The notes under the pieces: generated by a model
Database searches by the model: none
What the model saw: the letters and a program-made list of their open reading frames with translations, nothing else
What the model was told of the DNA's origin: nothing
Shown: positions 46,898-58,815 of the stretch, piece after piece
How the letters are laid out: each line of letters begins with the position of its first letter
How positions within the stretch are numbered: the first letter of the stretch is position 1
From: Lamellibrachia satsuma
Lineage: Eukaryota; Annelida; Polychaeta; Sabellida; Siboglinidae
DNA length: 64,000 bases
Assembly: GCA_033239005.1 (NCBI GenBank)
Contig: BSQZ01000062.1
Coordinates: forward strand, 1,044,501-1,108,500
Reading direction: 5' to 3'
Position numbers and translations under genes: made by a program

Positions 46898-49800
46898 ATG
46901 GAAGAGAGTTCAGTACATTTGTTTGAGACTTGGAAGAAACTGTGTCTCTCGTCAGTAGACCTGAGTAGGAAAGGCAGCATCGACAGCCCAATCTCTGACC
47001 TTGTACATCGTATCAATGAGCAACCAGCGTACTTCACCACCAGCTCATGTTCCGGCCGGGTCTGCGTGTTTGAAGAGGTAATCTTTTAGACACTTTACTG
47101 TGTGAGCATTGGCAGATAGGTTGTAACATAATGTCTAGAGGTAAGATGTCCATACAAGATATACAGCAAAAACATTGTAACCAGTGTTTGTTATTGTTAT
47201 GACAATGGCTGGTAAATAATCATTATTACTTGAATGTGTTGGCAATATCTTACCCATTAGCAGTTTTTACATTTTACCAGATTATCCACAACATTTGTCA
47301 TATAATTATATCAATTACCTTATTTTTTTTAAGGTACCTGACCTCCTATGTGCACATCTGTCTGCGCATCATAGTCGTAACATGAAATCAACACAAAAGT
47401 TATGTTGTGAAACTGTCCTTTATGCCAATAGTAAGCACAACTGATACATGTTTATGTAAAATAACATTAATAAGAACCAAAAAAAGTATAATTTAAACAT
47501 AAGATAAATAGCGCCTTCTGGCAAACAACGTGTGTTGTAAATTCATTGCAGAAAATATTTTTCGGAACTCGTGTGATTTTAAGATAGCAAACCCAAATTT
47601 TTTTGCCCTGCACTTCATTGATTTTAAGATGAATAATAAATTAACATTTCAGCCAACTTTTACTAAAATAACATTACTAGAGCTCCTTGTTGGTAAAATG
47701 TGGCTTTTGATAACAGTTTTGCTAATTATGCTGCTGTTACTATGTCATATGTATAAAAAATTTGCTTGGGTCCTCCCAGCATTTTTTGCCTTTTTATATA
47801 GAGAAAAATTAACAGTTTAGCAAATTTTTTCTGAAGTTGCATAACTCCTTGTGGATCAGATATTGAATGTTGTCGAAACTGAGCTAAAATGTGGTTTTTC
47901 CATTGCTTAGTAAATTACATAAAATTCTTTTTTTTTTACAATTTTTTATGCGAGTTTGACATATTATGCATTATATAATATGAGCATATAAAAGTCAAAT
48001 ATTCCTTTAAATTTTATATTTGAATAGTGAATAAATCTCGTATCATGACTGATTATGACCAGAGCAAAATATTTTTTACCCCCCAATTATTTTTGCCTTT
48101 TTCTTCTACTGGATTTCAAACAACCATTTCAAATTTAAGTTTCATTACTTTTTATAGGGGAATCGGCCACCTTTAACAACAGACGATCAGCACGCATTAT
48201 CAACATGTCGTACCTTTGTAGGAAAGACACATAATAGCAAGCAGTATATAATTCTTGTAATTGGCTACCACCTTTACTCAGGTTTAAGTTGCACTGTTGC
48301 ACTACTGCTTGTGCATCATTGCTACTTCCTGGGTGTTTTGCAGCTGATGTAGGTGTACCAGATAATTAATTTCCTTGATTGAGCTGTGCAAACTAACTCA
48401 TTATCACCTGTCCACAAATGCACTTGTCAGTGCTCCATCATTATCTGTGGAAGCCAGTAGTCTATCAAAGCACCAGTCATATAAATCCTGGTAGATACTT
48501 GTGTAAGCATGGCTATGAGAACGTATTGTGGTGTATTCCTTGACATTATTGTTAGTAAATTAAAAATAGAACTTTATGTAAATTTTGAGGTAATCATGAA
48601 AGTTAACAATGATTGCAATTACATTCGTTGTGTAAACATTTACAGTTACATAAAATAAATTACAATTACAGGTTATGATTACTCCTTGTCTAAAACATGG
48701 CATACTATTGTCAGTGTATATATACTTTATTTTATTTATTGTTCCTGACATAGCTGTTTCTTGCACTTTGCAGAATAATGAGGCTGATGTGAAGAAGAAA
48801 GGATGTCACTGGCTCTACACAACACATGACGTTTGTTCTTTACAAGACGTGGCAAGTACTACTGTCTAATTCTTATACTCTTCACTTCAGCCAGTTAACA
48901 TATGTTTTGGGGTTTGTGTAACTTGACACAAATAGTTTCAAGATTACCTGCTCAACTCTGTGCAAATCTAAACTGCCACGAGTTATCCACAATAATTTTT
49001 TTTCTTTGTTATTTTATGATAATATCTGTCAAGATGAGAAGACAATCTTGCCATCAATGTTTTTATCCTGATTGTGCAACATGAGGAGATAACATAAAAC
49101 AACATCCTAAAGCAAGGTTGAAAAATCATGATTAAAAAAAATTTTATTGGATTTTTTAAATTTAAATTGGATTTTTTATTATATTATTATTATTATATAT
49201 TTTTTATCTGGCATATAGACATTTATATAAGGTAAAGTCATCCCCCAGGCATTACGCCTTAGGAAGCCATGAAGGCTTATATGGCCAGTGCTTAAACCTG
49301 GTTTCTGTAGTGCGAAGCAACTTAGAGTGCAGTTATACTGACTCTCCTGGACGGGACACTAGTCCATCGCAGGTACCTTCCAAACAGTGTTTGTACTCAT
49401 TTGCAGCTGAGTAAACTGAGGCAAAGTAGGCTAAACGAAATTGCCTAAGCTTCGAAAACGAACCGTGCCCAGTGTGGGTCTTGAACTCACAACCCTCGAA
49501 TTTAGAGTCCAACACCTTAACCACTAGGCCACGGCTGCCCCCTTGAGACATTTATATAGATGTTTATATTTATAAACTTTTTCAAACATTTTGGTACTTG
49601 TCTTAACAGAGGGTACATGATTTTTTTATATAAAGACATTAGACAATGTCCACAAGGCCTCACCCCCTGTAGTTGCATAATCTGTCTTGGAAAGAAACCA
49701 TGTAAGTGATAATTATTGTTTGCTAAGAGGGTGGAATAGCACCTGTCCATTGCTCTGTGTACTCTAAGGGTCTCCAGGCAGACTGCAAACTGATACAGTA

Positions 49801-52780
49801 TTAAACAATTGTAGCCCAGACAGTCTCACTTGAGTCAACATACTGAATTGGTAACAACTAGAACAAGCTCTGAGTGGAATTTAACTCAGGGCTTTTGACT
49901 TGAAAAGATACTTCCTCATGAAGACAAGTTTGTGTGGCTTCACTGCATTCAGAAAGGGAATAGCTCAAACATACACAATGTCATAAAATATTTGACTATC
50001 AGGCTACCTGGTGACAATACAACTACACAGATGTGCACATTGTGCTTTTGTATTAAAAACATACAACAGTTTGTTGATTTTGATGATTATAAAAAATTAT
50101 TTGTGTTAAATTCATATAAATCAGTGATTAAAAAAAATCTAAAATCATAAATCAATGATTTCTTTTGGAGTGATTTAAATCATGATTTAAATCAATGATT
50201 TAAATCAAATGATTTAAATCAAACAAACCTGTGACCTAAAGTACATGAGATCTAAATGTGTGTATCTTCCTCCAGGTCTCTGCTGTACATAAGTCTACAG
50301 GGGATGCGTTCTTCAAGTTTGAGCCATTTGTGCTCCATATGCAGTGTCGGTCTCTCCACGATGCCCAGTCTGTGGTCAGTGAACCATGAACTAAACAGCC
50401 TACATACACTATGTATTGCTAGCTACAATTTCATTATGGATACTATACTTTGACAACGAAATCTACAACCACACTTCATAGTCATCATAACCTCTTAGCC
50501 TCTAAATTTGCAGAAAAGTTGTGCTAGTTGTCATGGAAAATAAAATATTGTAATTACATCAACTATTTTTTGTTTACATATTGGTCATTCAAATTATGCG
50601 ACTAGGGCATCACTGTTAGGATTCAGTGATGATTGTTTCCTTACATGACATTTTAGCATGTCTCCTCAACTTTTATTTATACATCAGCTGAGTACAGCAG
50701 CATTGTAAACATTGACTGTCACTGGGACTCTTATGTGATCATACCTGCACCCACAGCATCCTTAGAAGGCTCCTGGGGTAGGCCTAAATGTTCTCATTGA
50801 TTTTACGCAACCTTGCTGCCAAATACATGAAAGGGCAGGTAAATTACATTAAAGCATTACTATTATTATTGTTCTTGTTCTTGTTGCAGCTCAGTTCAGC
50901 AGTTGCAGCTGGCTTCAGAAACTCGGGAATCTCCATCGGCAAGAAAGGAAAAGTGATCACGGTAAGTATGTAGAAGAAAGAAGAAGTATGTAAATGAAAT
51001 ATAACAGAATATTAAATAAAAAAAGCTAAAAATGCTGATGGTATAACTTCTATGTTGTTTTCATATGTTGCTATCTTTCAGGCACGTTAATTTCATCCAG
51101 CCCCATTGCCTCAGTTCACCTTACTGTATAAATGAGTAAATAGGGAATAATACACTGTTTGTTGATGTCACAAGAGTGATATCAGCCAGATAACAGTCAC
51201 CAGTGCTCGATTGCATATAACATTATTCAAACGCACTGTGTAAAATGCTCTAGACCAATCAGGTTGTTTTATTACCATGCCTTAGCCACCTGGATAACAC
51301 ATGGCTGCCTCATTTTGAGAATCCTTATGTTAAGCATACGTTTGTGAATGTCGAGTAGATATCTGCATGGCTAGCTGTTGGATAACAGGCAACAGACAGT
51401 GATGGAATTAGTTACAATGTGTCTGGATGTATCATCCCACCCTATGACTTTATTTCAGGCTGTCAGAAGCACTCACTCGCTAGAGGTGCCACTGACACAC
51501 CAGGGGGAGACACTAGTCAGCATACAGGTGAGGTCAGACTTAAATTCTCGCACAAGGTTTCATTGTTAAATATGGCTGGTGGGACAGTTCAGTCACATGC
51601 ACATTTTCATTACAACATAATTGTACTGAGAATGAATTTATTGAATCTGTAATATTCGCACTCGAATAAATGCTTGCATCATGTGTGCAGCCAGTATCAC
51701 CTGGAAAACAAGAACTCAACATACTACTGAAGAAGAAGATACGTAGTAGAGATACATTTTGTTATTGTAATCTATTGTGTTACCTCTTCCAGTATTTGGA
51801 GCACATAGCGAAACTTGCAGAGAAGAAAATGAAGGAAAATCTTGACAGAATATCAAGGTGAGAACCAGGTCAATTTGGTCTAACTACAGGTGTTATCCAG
51901 TAGCCATCACTTTTGTCATTGTGTCGTTTTGTTGGGGAAAGACAAAACCTGTTGTTTGTCTTGACACCTTCAGGCTGACCTCCAGGATTCTAGCTGTTCA
52001 CATCTACTGTTTGTCTTGACACCTTCACCTTTCTCCAAGGATTCTAGCTGTTCTCATCTACTGTTTGTCTTGACACCTTCAGGCTGACCTCCAGGATTCT
52101 AGCTGTTCAGATGTACTGTTTGTCTTAACACCTTCAGGCTGACCTCCAGGATTCTAGCTGTTCACATGTACTGTTTGCCGACTCTGACATGTCACACTTC
52201 AAACTTTGTTTTTGTCCATACCAAGAAATCCACAACATAATGTTTCTAGCTTCAAGTAAAGTCTATTAGACTCGTGAGAAGATGGACCCAAAAGTATGGT
52301 ATCTGATTATATACGTATGTATGTATGTCACATTAAGAATGTTAATTATGTTTAAATGGGATATGCAACTGTAATAATGACAATTACATAGTGATTCATA
52401 TCAAAGAATTGTAAAATCACATCAAAATTGATAGGTCAACAAAATAAGTAGTATTGCATTTTGTGAGATAACTATCATTCATCAGATAGCAGTTCTGCAA
52501 CAATCTTCTTGTGTTATGCTTCTGCAGATTCAAGAATAACTTTGAGAGAGTCATTGAAATGAGTAGGGAAGACATCCAGACCGGCATCCACACAGACAAA
52601 ACACTGGGCAGGATCCACCAGAAGAAACACACGGAGACCAATGGTTTAGTTACTCAGCAACCATGTCCAGTGACCAATGACCACAGAGACAACCAGACTC
52701 ATTTACAAAGCCAGTGCATAGCTGACACAGGCAGTGGTCTACCCGATGAGTATTTCTCGTTGTTTGACGGCGATCCGTAG
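46898..52780 (+). CDS. TYW3: tRNA wybutosine-synthesizing protein 3 homolog, 7 exons
   Basis: Exons 46898-47077, 48774-48851, 50276-50374, 50890-50961, 51459-51527, 51793-51857 and 52528-52780 give 271 residues (human 259). TYW3 is a SAM-dependent methyltransferase that carries out a middle step in making wybutosine at position 37 of tRNA-Phe. Diagnostic stretches in order are [63 protein letters not shown] and [16 protein letters not shown], then a helical [18 protein letters not shown] and a divergent acidic tail. Phases are 0 until exon 6 (phase 2). The exon 2 donor is GTG followed by GCAAGT, a GC-AG intron; using the GT two bases earlier would drop one conserved Val. The ATG at 46898 has good context (GGCAATGG), and an acceptor-like TTTTATGCAG 22 bp upstream suggests a 5' UTR intron. 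Identity is very sure. Confidence 0.93.
49120..50230 (-). repeat. Repeat family Y, copy 2, interrupted by a SINE
   Basis: Reverse-oriented copy of the repeat at 17.1-17.8 kb: GCATATAGACATT, GTACATGATTTTT, GACAATGTCCACAAGG, AGACTGCAAACTG, GTAGCCCAGACAGTC, and the GATTTAAATCA array ending AAACAAACCT. The SINE at 49230-49545 splits it. It lies in TYW3 intron 2, ending about 45 bp before exon 3. Confidence 0.85.
49230..49545 (-). mobile_element. tRNA-derived SINE, full length, with target duplication
   Basis: On the minus strand the head carries an A box TGGCCTAGTGG (49531-49521) and a B box GAGTTCAAGACC (49488-49477), about 33 bp apart, as in a tRNA-type pol III promoter. The body has GGACGGGACACTAGTCC-type sequence on the plus strand and ends GGATGACTTTACC. 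Direct repeats AGACATTTATATA flank it at 49217-49229 and 49546-49558. A headless copy lies at 56834-57092. Confidence 0.9.
51953..52172. repeat. 55-bp tandem repeat, 4 copies
   Basis: The unit begins TGTTTGTCTTGACACCTTCA and contains CCAGGATTCTAGCTGTTC. The second copy is the most diverged. It lies in TYW3 intron 6. Confidence 0.95.
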
Positions 52781-53510
52781 CAAGACCTGTGTATGTGTTT
52801 GTCTGAATGTATCTACACAACTGGCATCAGCAACTTCCCCAGTCTGATCATCCAGACACTGGATATGAATATCAGGATTCTTGATTCAGGAGGTGTTTGT
52901 ATGGACAGTCCTTTGTCAGTCTGAGATTGTAGCTGTTCTGGTGGAAGCAGTGTAACCTGTCACCAAGAGTTGGTGCTGTGGGCAGACAGTGAGACCTAAC
53001 AACCTTCCTTAAATGGTTTTATGAGATGTAACTTTAACATAATCAGGCTCAGCTAATGAGCCTCTGACCACAATCCTGCTTTTGTTTATAGAGGACATTT
53101 TAAAAACGCTCACTCATTTATTATTTTTTATTAGTCCAACACTTAAGTACTGGGTAGAATTTTTAAATATTGTACATATGGAAATATGCCAACACTTTGG
53201 GTAAAGGTTTCTGCAGAGGTCCACCAGGAAATTCCCAGTGCACCATCTAACCCCTTAAAATTTACATCATTTTTGGATGTCGATCCAGGATCCACCCCTG
53301 CTTTCCACAGCAGTCATGTGGGGGTTTGAATGAACACATCTTAAGGACTGAAGCTTAATGCACTTGGAGCAGTTCCAAGGATTGATACCCCGCTATATAA
53401 GAATGTATTTTAGTGTACTTTTTAAGTGGAAGCTTTGCATAACAATCAGCACCCCACATTTTTTAGCATTTACTACTGTACAGAGTACTAAATCGAACAC
53501 AATGAATGGT

Positions 53511-53516
53511 AATAAA
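53511..53516 (+). terminator. Candidate TYW3 polyadenylation signal
   Basis: AATAAA about 730 bp after the TYW3 stop codon. The stretch between holds no other recognisable gene and is probably 3' UTR. Confidence 0.35.
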
Positions 53517-54074
53517 AGGGAGAGTAAATATTGCATAAAATATATCGAAATTATAATTAGTGGTATATTTGGATTGTGTTGATTTTTTTAATGAAATCAT
53601 GAACAGGTGCTAAATGTGTACATGCCAAATTTTTTACATGCATGCATGTACACACACACGGAAAAGCGTAATTTTGAATTGGATATCTATTTATTGGGAC
53701 ATATGTTCTTATATTTGGCACTGCATCATAGTATGTACTTTTCATTTTATATTATAACAACTTGCAATGTTTTGTATTTGTTATACTTTATTTTTGTCAA
53801 GTAAATTACAATCTGCACAACAATCAGCTCAGGTTTTTACTGTTGTGTGGTGTAGTTTGATTAATAACATAGTCCACTGCCAAACATGCAAGACTAATGG
53901 TATATAGCTATGTTAATACCAGATATCAAATTAAGTGTTCTGGTGAAAGCATGCCAACTTGGTTAACAGTGCCACAGTCAGAAGTTACTTGCACCACAAA
54001 CCAAACTCAGTTTTTTATAATTCAGGATGGCCAAATTAAAGCTGTGTTGGCACAGAAATCTGAGACTTCCAAGT

Positions 54075-54264
54075 AGGGGAGACTGGGGCTACTTGACACA
54101 TGGTTACATTTTATAAAACTACCAAAATATGGCAGCCAAAATAGCAGCAGAAGAAACGCAGATACACTGACCCTCCTTCCTGTGCTTTTGTTTTGGGTGT
54201 GGTTTGTTGGAGTTTTCACAAAATAACATGCTTACTACTTCACAATTTGCCCCGGTCTCCCCCC
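54075..54264. mobile_element. Short TIR element with GGGGAGACTGGGGC ends
   Basis: The left end GGGGAGACTGGGGCTACTTG and right end CAATTTGCCCCGGTCTCCCC are inverted with few mismatches, about 190 bp apart. GGGGAGACTGGGGCA-type ends are seen in many animal MITEs. No target duplication was established. Confidence 0.55.
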
Positions 54265-54755
54265 CAACTGTATGAACAGCATTAGTATTACCAGTTTAAA
54301 TTTATGGGGAAGAAATCGGACTATAATAATTATTACAAAACAATATTAAACGTGTACAAGGAGGCATAAAAATATTGGGTTAGTTTACATATAGTTTACT
54401 TACACACTAAAGTATGTCAGAATACCCCACTGTCCTATATATGTGATGTTTAATTAACAACATAAAAGAATGGGTTGTTATAACAAATATTTTGGGGACA
54501 TCCTAAGCATCAGATTATCAACACATTTCATAACTGTTAACATTAAAGTGCAATATCTATGTTGTAATCGACAGTAAGCTGTCTGATTACATCAACTCAC
54601 CTATCAATGGGTCAGACCTCCGCCCACCGAACCTAACGCTACCGTGCTAACTCCGTCCACTGAACTGAACTGAATAAATAAATAGATATACGTGTTCCGT
54701 GTGATAATACCAGCCACCCGAACGTTCACTCGTGAATCTCATTGCTGCTGTGGCG

Positions 54756-54911
<156 letters not shown>

Positions 54912-54954
54912 ATAAGTATTATTATTAGTACTATATAGTGGCAAGCTGGAAGCT

Positions 54955-54963
54955 TATATAAAG
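54955..54963 (+). promoter_or_regulatory. TATA box of the small heat shock protein locus
   Basis: TATATAAAG in a non-repetitive context after GGAAGCT. About 240 bp upstream, CGAACGTTCA fits one inverted nGAAnnTTCn heat shock element unit. A start site around 54.99 kb would place the 13-bp repeat array in the 5' leader. The AT microsatellite next door weakens the TATA call. Confidence 0.45.
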
Positions 54964-55064
54964 GACTGGCTAGACACGAGAATTGCAGAATTTACAAGGA
55001 TCAAAACGTTGAAGCGACGAAGGGTCCCGACTGGACCGTTGTCAGGCCATAATATAATTGTCTG

Positions 55065-55345
55065 TAACGCCTATATACAACGCCTATATGTAACGCCTAT
55101 ATACAACGCCTATATGTAACACCTATATACAACGCCTATATACAATGCCTATATGTAACGCCTATATACAACGCCTATATGTAACGCCTATATGCAACGC
55201 CTATATGTAATGCCTATATATAACGCATATATGGAACGCCTACATGCAACGCCTATATGTAAAGCCTATATACAACGCCTATACGCAACGCCTAAATGTA
55301 ACGCCTATATGCAATGCCTATATGCAACGCCTATATACAACGAAT
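55065..55345. repeat. 13-bp minisatellite (GTAACGCCTATAT), about 21 copies
   Basis: Units alternate mainly between GTAACGCCTATAT and ACAACGCCTATAT. Seven junctions read ATGTAA. The plus-strand frame across it (starting at 55192) is a repeat translation. Confidence 0.95.
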
Positions 55346-55489
55346 TACTATGTCCTGTTATTTGTTTCCGTTTGAAAATACGAGGTCGAGAAGGAGTTTC
55401 TGGGAGCTGAGATCCCACCCGTGGGGAGTTGATTTTCCCGCTCCGTTGCGTCTGTTTGAGCTGAATTTTGGCGTAGTGCCTAGGCCTGG

Positions 55490-56509
55490 ATGACGAGGAT
55501 ATGTTCTCTCCAACGTAATTTCAATTTCCGTGGATGGTACGTGCGTCTGCGTCGCCGGGGAACACTACCACGGCAGACGGGATTATCTCAGGTAAGTTCA
55601 ACGTTGATCAGATGTGGCAGTAAACTTGGGGGGGGGTTGTGATGATGGGCCCCGAAACGGGTGGGACAAGGGTAATTGTTCTTACTGCGCAGGATTTAGT
55701 CGAATCAGTACCATGCAACGTGTACCGATCAGGGCGCTAAAATTTACACTTCACCCCCTGGCAGATTTGTTCATTCCAACAACACGACGACTTTTCTACA
55801 CGCACGCGCGTACGCACGCACACACACACTTTTTGCTATTCAGATCCACTCCGGCCATTCGTGAAATGAACATTACCTTCGATTTCCGGTGATGTTATGT
55901 AATATATTTAGTCGGCATTATTATATTCAAATATCAGTTATTAACTTTCATGCATTCCATAATAATTATTATGTTGTACGGCCTAACGCTTTTCTTCCCG
56001 ACGTTGTCATCTTTAATACTTCGCCTTGCATGCTGTCTGTCTTGTGTCTGGTTGCTTGTGCGTGTTTTGCATTTGGTGTTAACAGGTTTGTAACGATGAC
56101 AAATATTTCAAAGTGAACCTGGATGTTAGCCACTTCAAGCCGACTGAGATCAGCGTGACGGCTGTAGGCAATCAGGTGACTGTTGTGGGCAATCAGGTGA
56201 CGATTGTAGGCAATCAGGTGACTGCTGTGGGCAATCAGGTGACTGCTGTGGGCAATCAGGTGACGCCTGTAGGCAATCAGGTGATTGTTGTGGGCAACCA
56301 GGTGACGATTTGTAGGCAATCAGGTGACGATTGTAGACAAACACGAGGAACGGGACGACGAACACGAGTTGATCCAACGGTACTTCAAACGCTCCTACAT
56401 ACTACCGAGGATGCGTCACCAAACCTTATATGCTCAAAATGGCATATCATCAGTTTGATCACTGCCAATGTAAACTTGTTAAATAGTTTGGTGTGCGATA
56501 TATTATTAT

Positions 56510-56540
<31 letters not shown>

Positions 56541-56700
56541 ATTTATGCAGCAATGCTACGTGTTTAAATGTCATTCCTTTTCTCCATAGGATGTGAATTC
56601 TGCGTCCGCGAAGTCCAGTCTGTCTGCTGATGGTGTCCTGGTCGTTGCGGTGCCCAAGAACGCCATAGCAGCTCCCGAGGAGAGACAGTTCAGCGTTTGA
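55490..56700 (+). pseudogene. Small heat shock protein (alpha-crystallin domain), apparently disrupted
   Basis: The alpha-crystallin exon starts at 56086 after TTAACAG and reads NDDKYFKVNLDVSHFKPTEI. It then has eight copies of VGNQVT, then KHEERDDEHELIQRYFKRSY ILP to about 56407. The C-terminal exon 56590-56700 reads DVNSASAKSSLSADGVLVVA and ends PEERQFSV. Such proteins are ATP-independent chaperones that hold unfolding proteins. A candidate first exon (55490-55591, MTRICSLQRNF...) has a good GTAAGT donor and fits phase 0, but its sequence is not diagnostic. Two lesions are seen: an extra T at 56309-56311 shifts the frame inside the repeat, and no GT donor exists after ILP (the sequence is CCGAGGATGCG). 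Either could be an assembly error, but both together suggest a dying gene or an allele. The family call is sure; coding status is not. Confidence 0.8.
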
Positions 56701-56833
56701 TTGAATTTTCACAGATTTTTATGTTTAACTTTGTGTACACAAGTAATAATTAGCGTAATTATAATTGTTAAATCTATGGTTAAAGAAAAATTTTAATTAT
56801 TGCAGTTTGTATCAAACGATCGCTTTAAATAAT

Positions 56834-57092
56834 AGACCCACACTGGGCACGGTTCGTTTTCGAAGCTTAGGCAATTTCGTTTAGCCTACTTTGCCTCAGT
56901 CTACTCAGCTGCAAATGAGTACAAACACTGTTTGGAAGGTACCTGCGATGGACTAGTGTCCCGTCCAGGAGAGTCAGTATAACTGCACTCTAAGTTGCTT
57001 CGCACTACAGAAACCAGGTTTAAGCACTGGCCATATAAGCCTTCATGGCTTCCTAAGGCGTAATGCCTGGGGGATGACTTTATCTATCTATC
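56834..57092 (+). mobile_element. SINE, 5'-truncated copy
   Basis: Starts at AGACCCACACTGGGCACGG, inside the B-box region, and follows the SINE at 49.2-49.5 kb almost base for base to GGGGGATGACTTTATCTATC. It lacks the tRNA-like head. It lies just after the heat shock locus. Confidence 0.9.
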
Positions 57093-57424
57093 ATTTAGGA
57101 CATGTAGCGTGCTATTGTAGCGCAGATACTAGGTCGTGGTGGGGTGGTCACAGGTTTGTGGGTGACCTTGTGGCGAAATGGCCCCACCTGTTTGTAATTA
57201 AATTTGTGTATTGGTGGTGGAATGTCTGTATTCTTTGCATTACATGTTCATGACGACTTTTTGATGCATATATGTTATCGTCATGCTTGTAGGAATGTGG
57301 GCTCTGAGAAACTTGCCGGACGGGGCTGTACATGTGTTCAGTTCCTGTCTGGTTTGCTTTGAGGAGCTCACATTCCTGTTAATGTTCTTCCCAAAGTGGC
57401 TGCGTGATAAGCAGTCCACTTTGC

Positions 57425-57430
57425 AATAAA
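57425..57430 (+). terminator. AATAAA polyadenylation motif
   Basis: AATAAA in TTGCAATAAAAAACG, about 725 bp after the heat shock stop codon, beyond the SINE copy. It could serve that locus or be chance. Confidence 0.25.
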
Positions 57431-58309
57431 AAACGTCATTTATTTGGCCTGTTTCAATTCACTGCTACATCGGACTTGTGTTGGTTATTGCATAAACTAG
57501 GATATTTACATAGGCCTACTTCTACGTGATATTGAAATGTCAATGAGCCCAATACTGGATTGACACAATAAAATACTACAAAGAAGCATCACCACATGCT
57601 TGTCGTTTGTGTCTATATCAACTCCACGTGGACACCCCAGCATACACGTCAACTTGTGATGATCAAAATGACTGGGATTATTTTCCAATCTGCGCCGACC
57701 CCGCAAAGACCCTGCTGCCTCGCGTCTGCAGAGTCGCACCTAGTCACCTACTCACATGCGCGACCGATCGCTCCACTCCTTCATATATATGATTATAATC
57801 CATCACAGCAAACAAAGCAAACATGCAAAAGAAACGGAGTATTTATATTTACAAACAAATTAATCATTATGATGAACGTCTGTGCATATACGGTTTTTGT
57901 CAATGGTGGCAGTTTTTTCTGCAAGACTTCCTCCATAGGTACACAGCTCTCTGAGACTGAGCTGCAGTTCACCCTTACTGAGATCTAGATAATTTTGTGT
58001 AACACCAAGATGTTTTAAAAACAATATTATCTTGGGCGGATCCAAGGGGTGTCCATCAGGTGTCCGGGCACCGACTTAATTTCGGGATTTTTTTATCAAT
58101 TCAAAATTAGTTGTGGCGCTCTTGTTCCTTGGGTGACCTTGAGGATACAGTATTTCTAACATACAAACTTGGGGCATTGCAACAAGTACTGCCATTTGTC
58201 CAGTTTTTTTCTGATTTGTCCCCCCACCCTGCCTCATCCTCGCAGTGCCCATTACTAGACACAAATGGAGTATTGTTGTCAGTAGTGAATTTCCAATGGT
58301 AAGCAGCGG

Positions 58310-58815
58310 ATGTCAGACTTGAAAATCAGTGTGAGAGACAATCGCATTCAACTGCAGCTATTGCTTAGTAAAGATGGATATTGTCTGTGCCAAGCAGACT
58401 CGAAGACAGCACAGAGCGAAATTATTGCCATAATCGGGCAGCAGATCCGACAGATCATGTCCGAAATGAGAATGTTTTATTCCATCAGCGCTGACGAGGT
58501 CTGTGACGTCAAACAAAGGACAGTTAAGCTTTGTCCTGAAAGATCATATAACTCTCACGGAACATTTCTTGTGTTACTCCGGACGCAGCCATCACCGAAC
58601 GAGTCGAGCAGCTTGTCGTGGACTTCCAAAACATGCACGACCAAGCATACGATGGTGATGCAAAAATAGCCGGGAAGACGAATGGCATGGTTGCTTTGAA
58701 AAGCGGTGCAATCGGTGATTTACTGAACGTGTACATCGCGATGAGATGGACAGTAACAGAGCTCTGTCTCTACCATGATTTCACCAGTTATTGCAGCGAC
58801 GAGCGGCAATAAATG
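58310..58815 (+). pseudogene. Decayed hAT-type (DUF4371-like) transposase fragment
   Basis: Frames encode AQSEIIAIIGQQIRQIMSEM then FYSISADEVCDV, and after a frame change TPDAAITERVEQLVVDFQNM and HDQAYDGDAKIAGKTNGM. The FxxxADEV(C/T)D motif and the later Q-AYDGA-xxxGxxNG motif belong to DUF4371/hAT-like domestic and transposon proteins (ZMYM- and P52rIPK-like). The frame is broken near 58.52-58.58 kb. Ends and target duplication were not found. Confidence 0.75.

Noticed and set aside
47530..47820. 96-codon hydrophobic plus-strand frame in TYW3 intron 1
   Set aside because: AT-rich sequence gives Leu/Ile/Phe-rich frames by chance; no acceptor, donor or homology is seen.
55192..55410. 72-codon plus-strand frame
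   Set aside because: Translation of the 13-bp minisatellite with unrelated tail.
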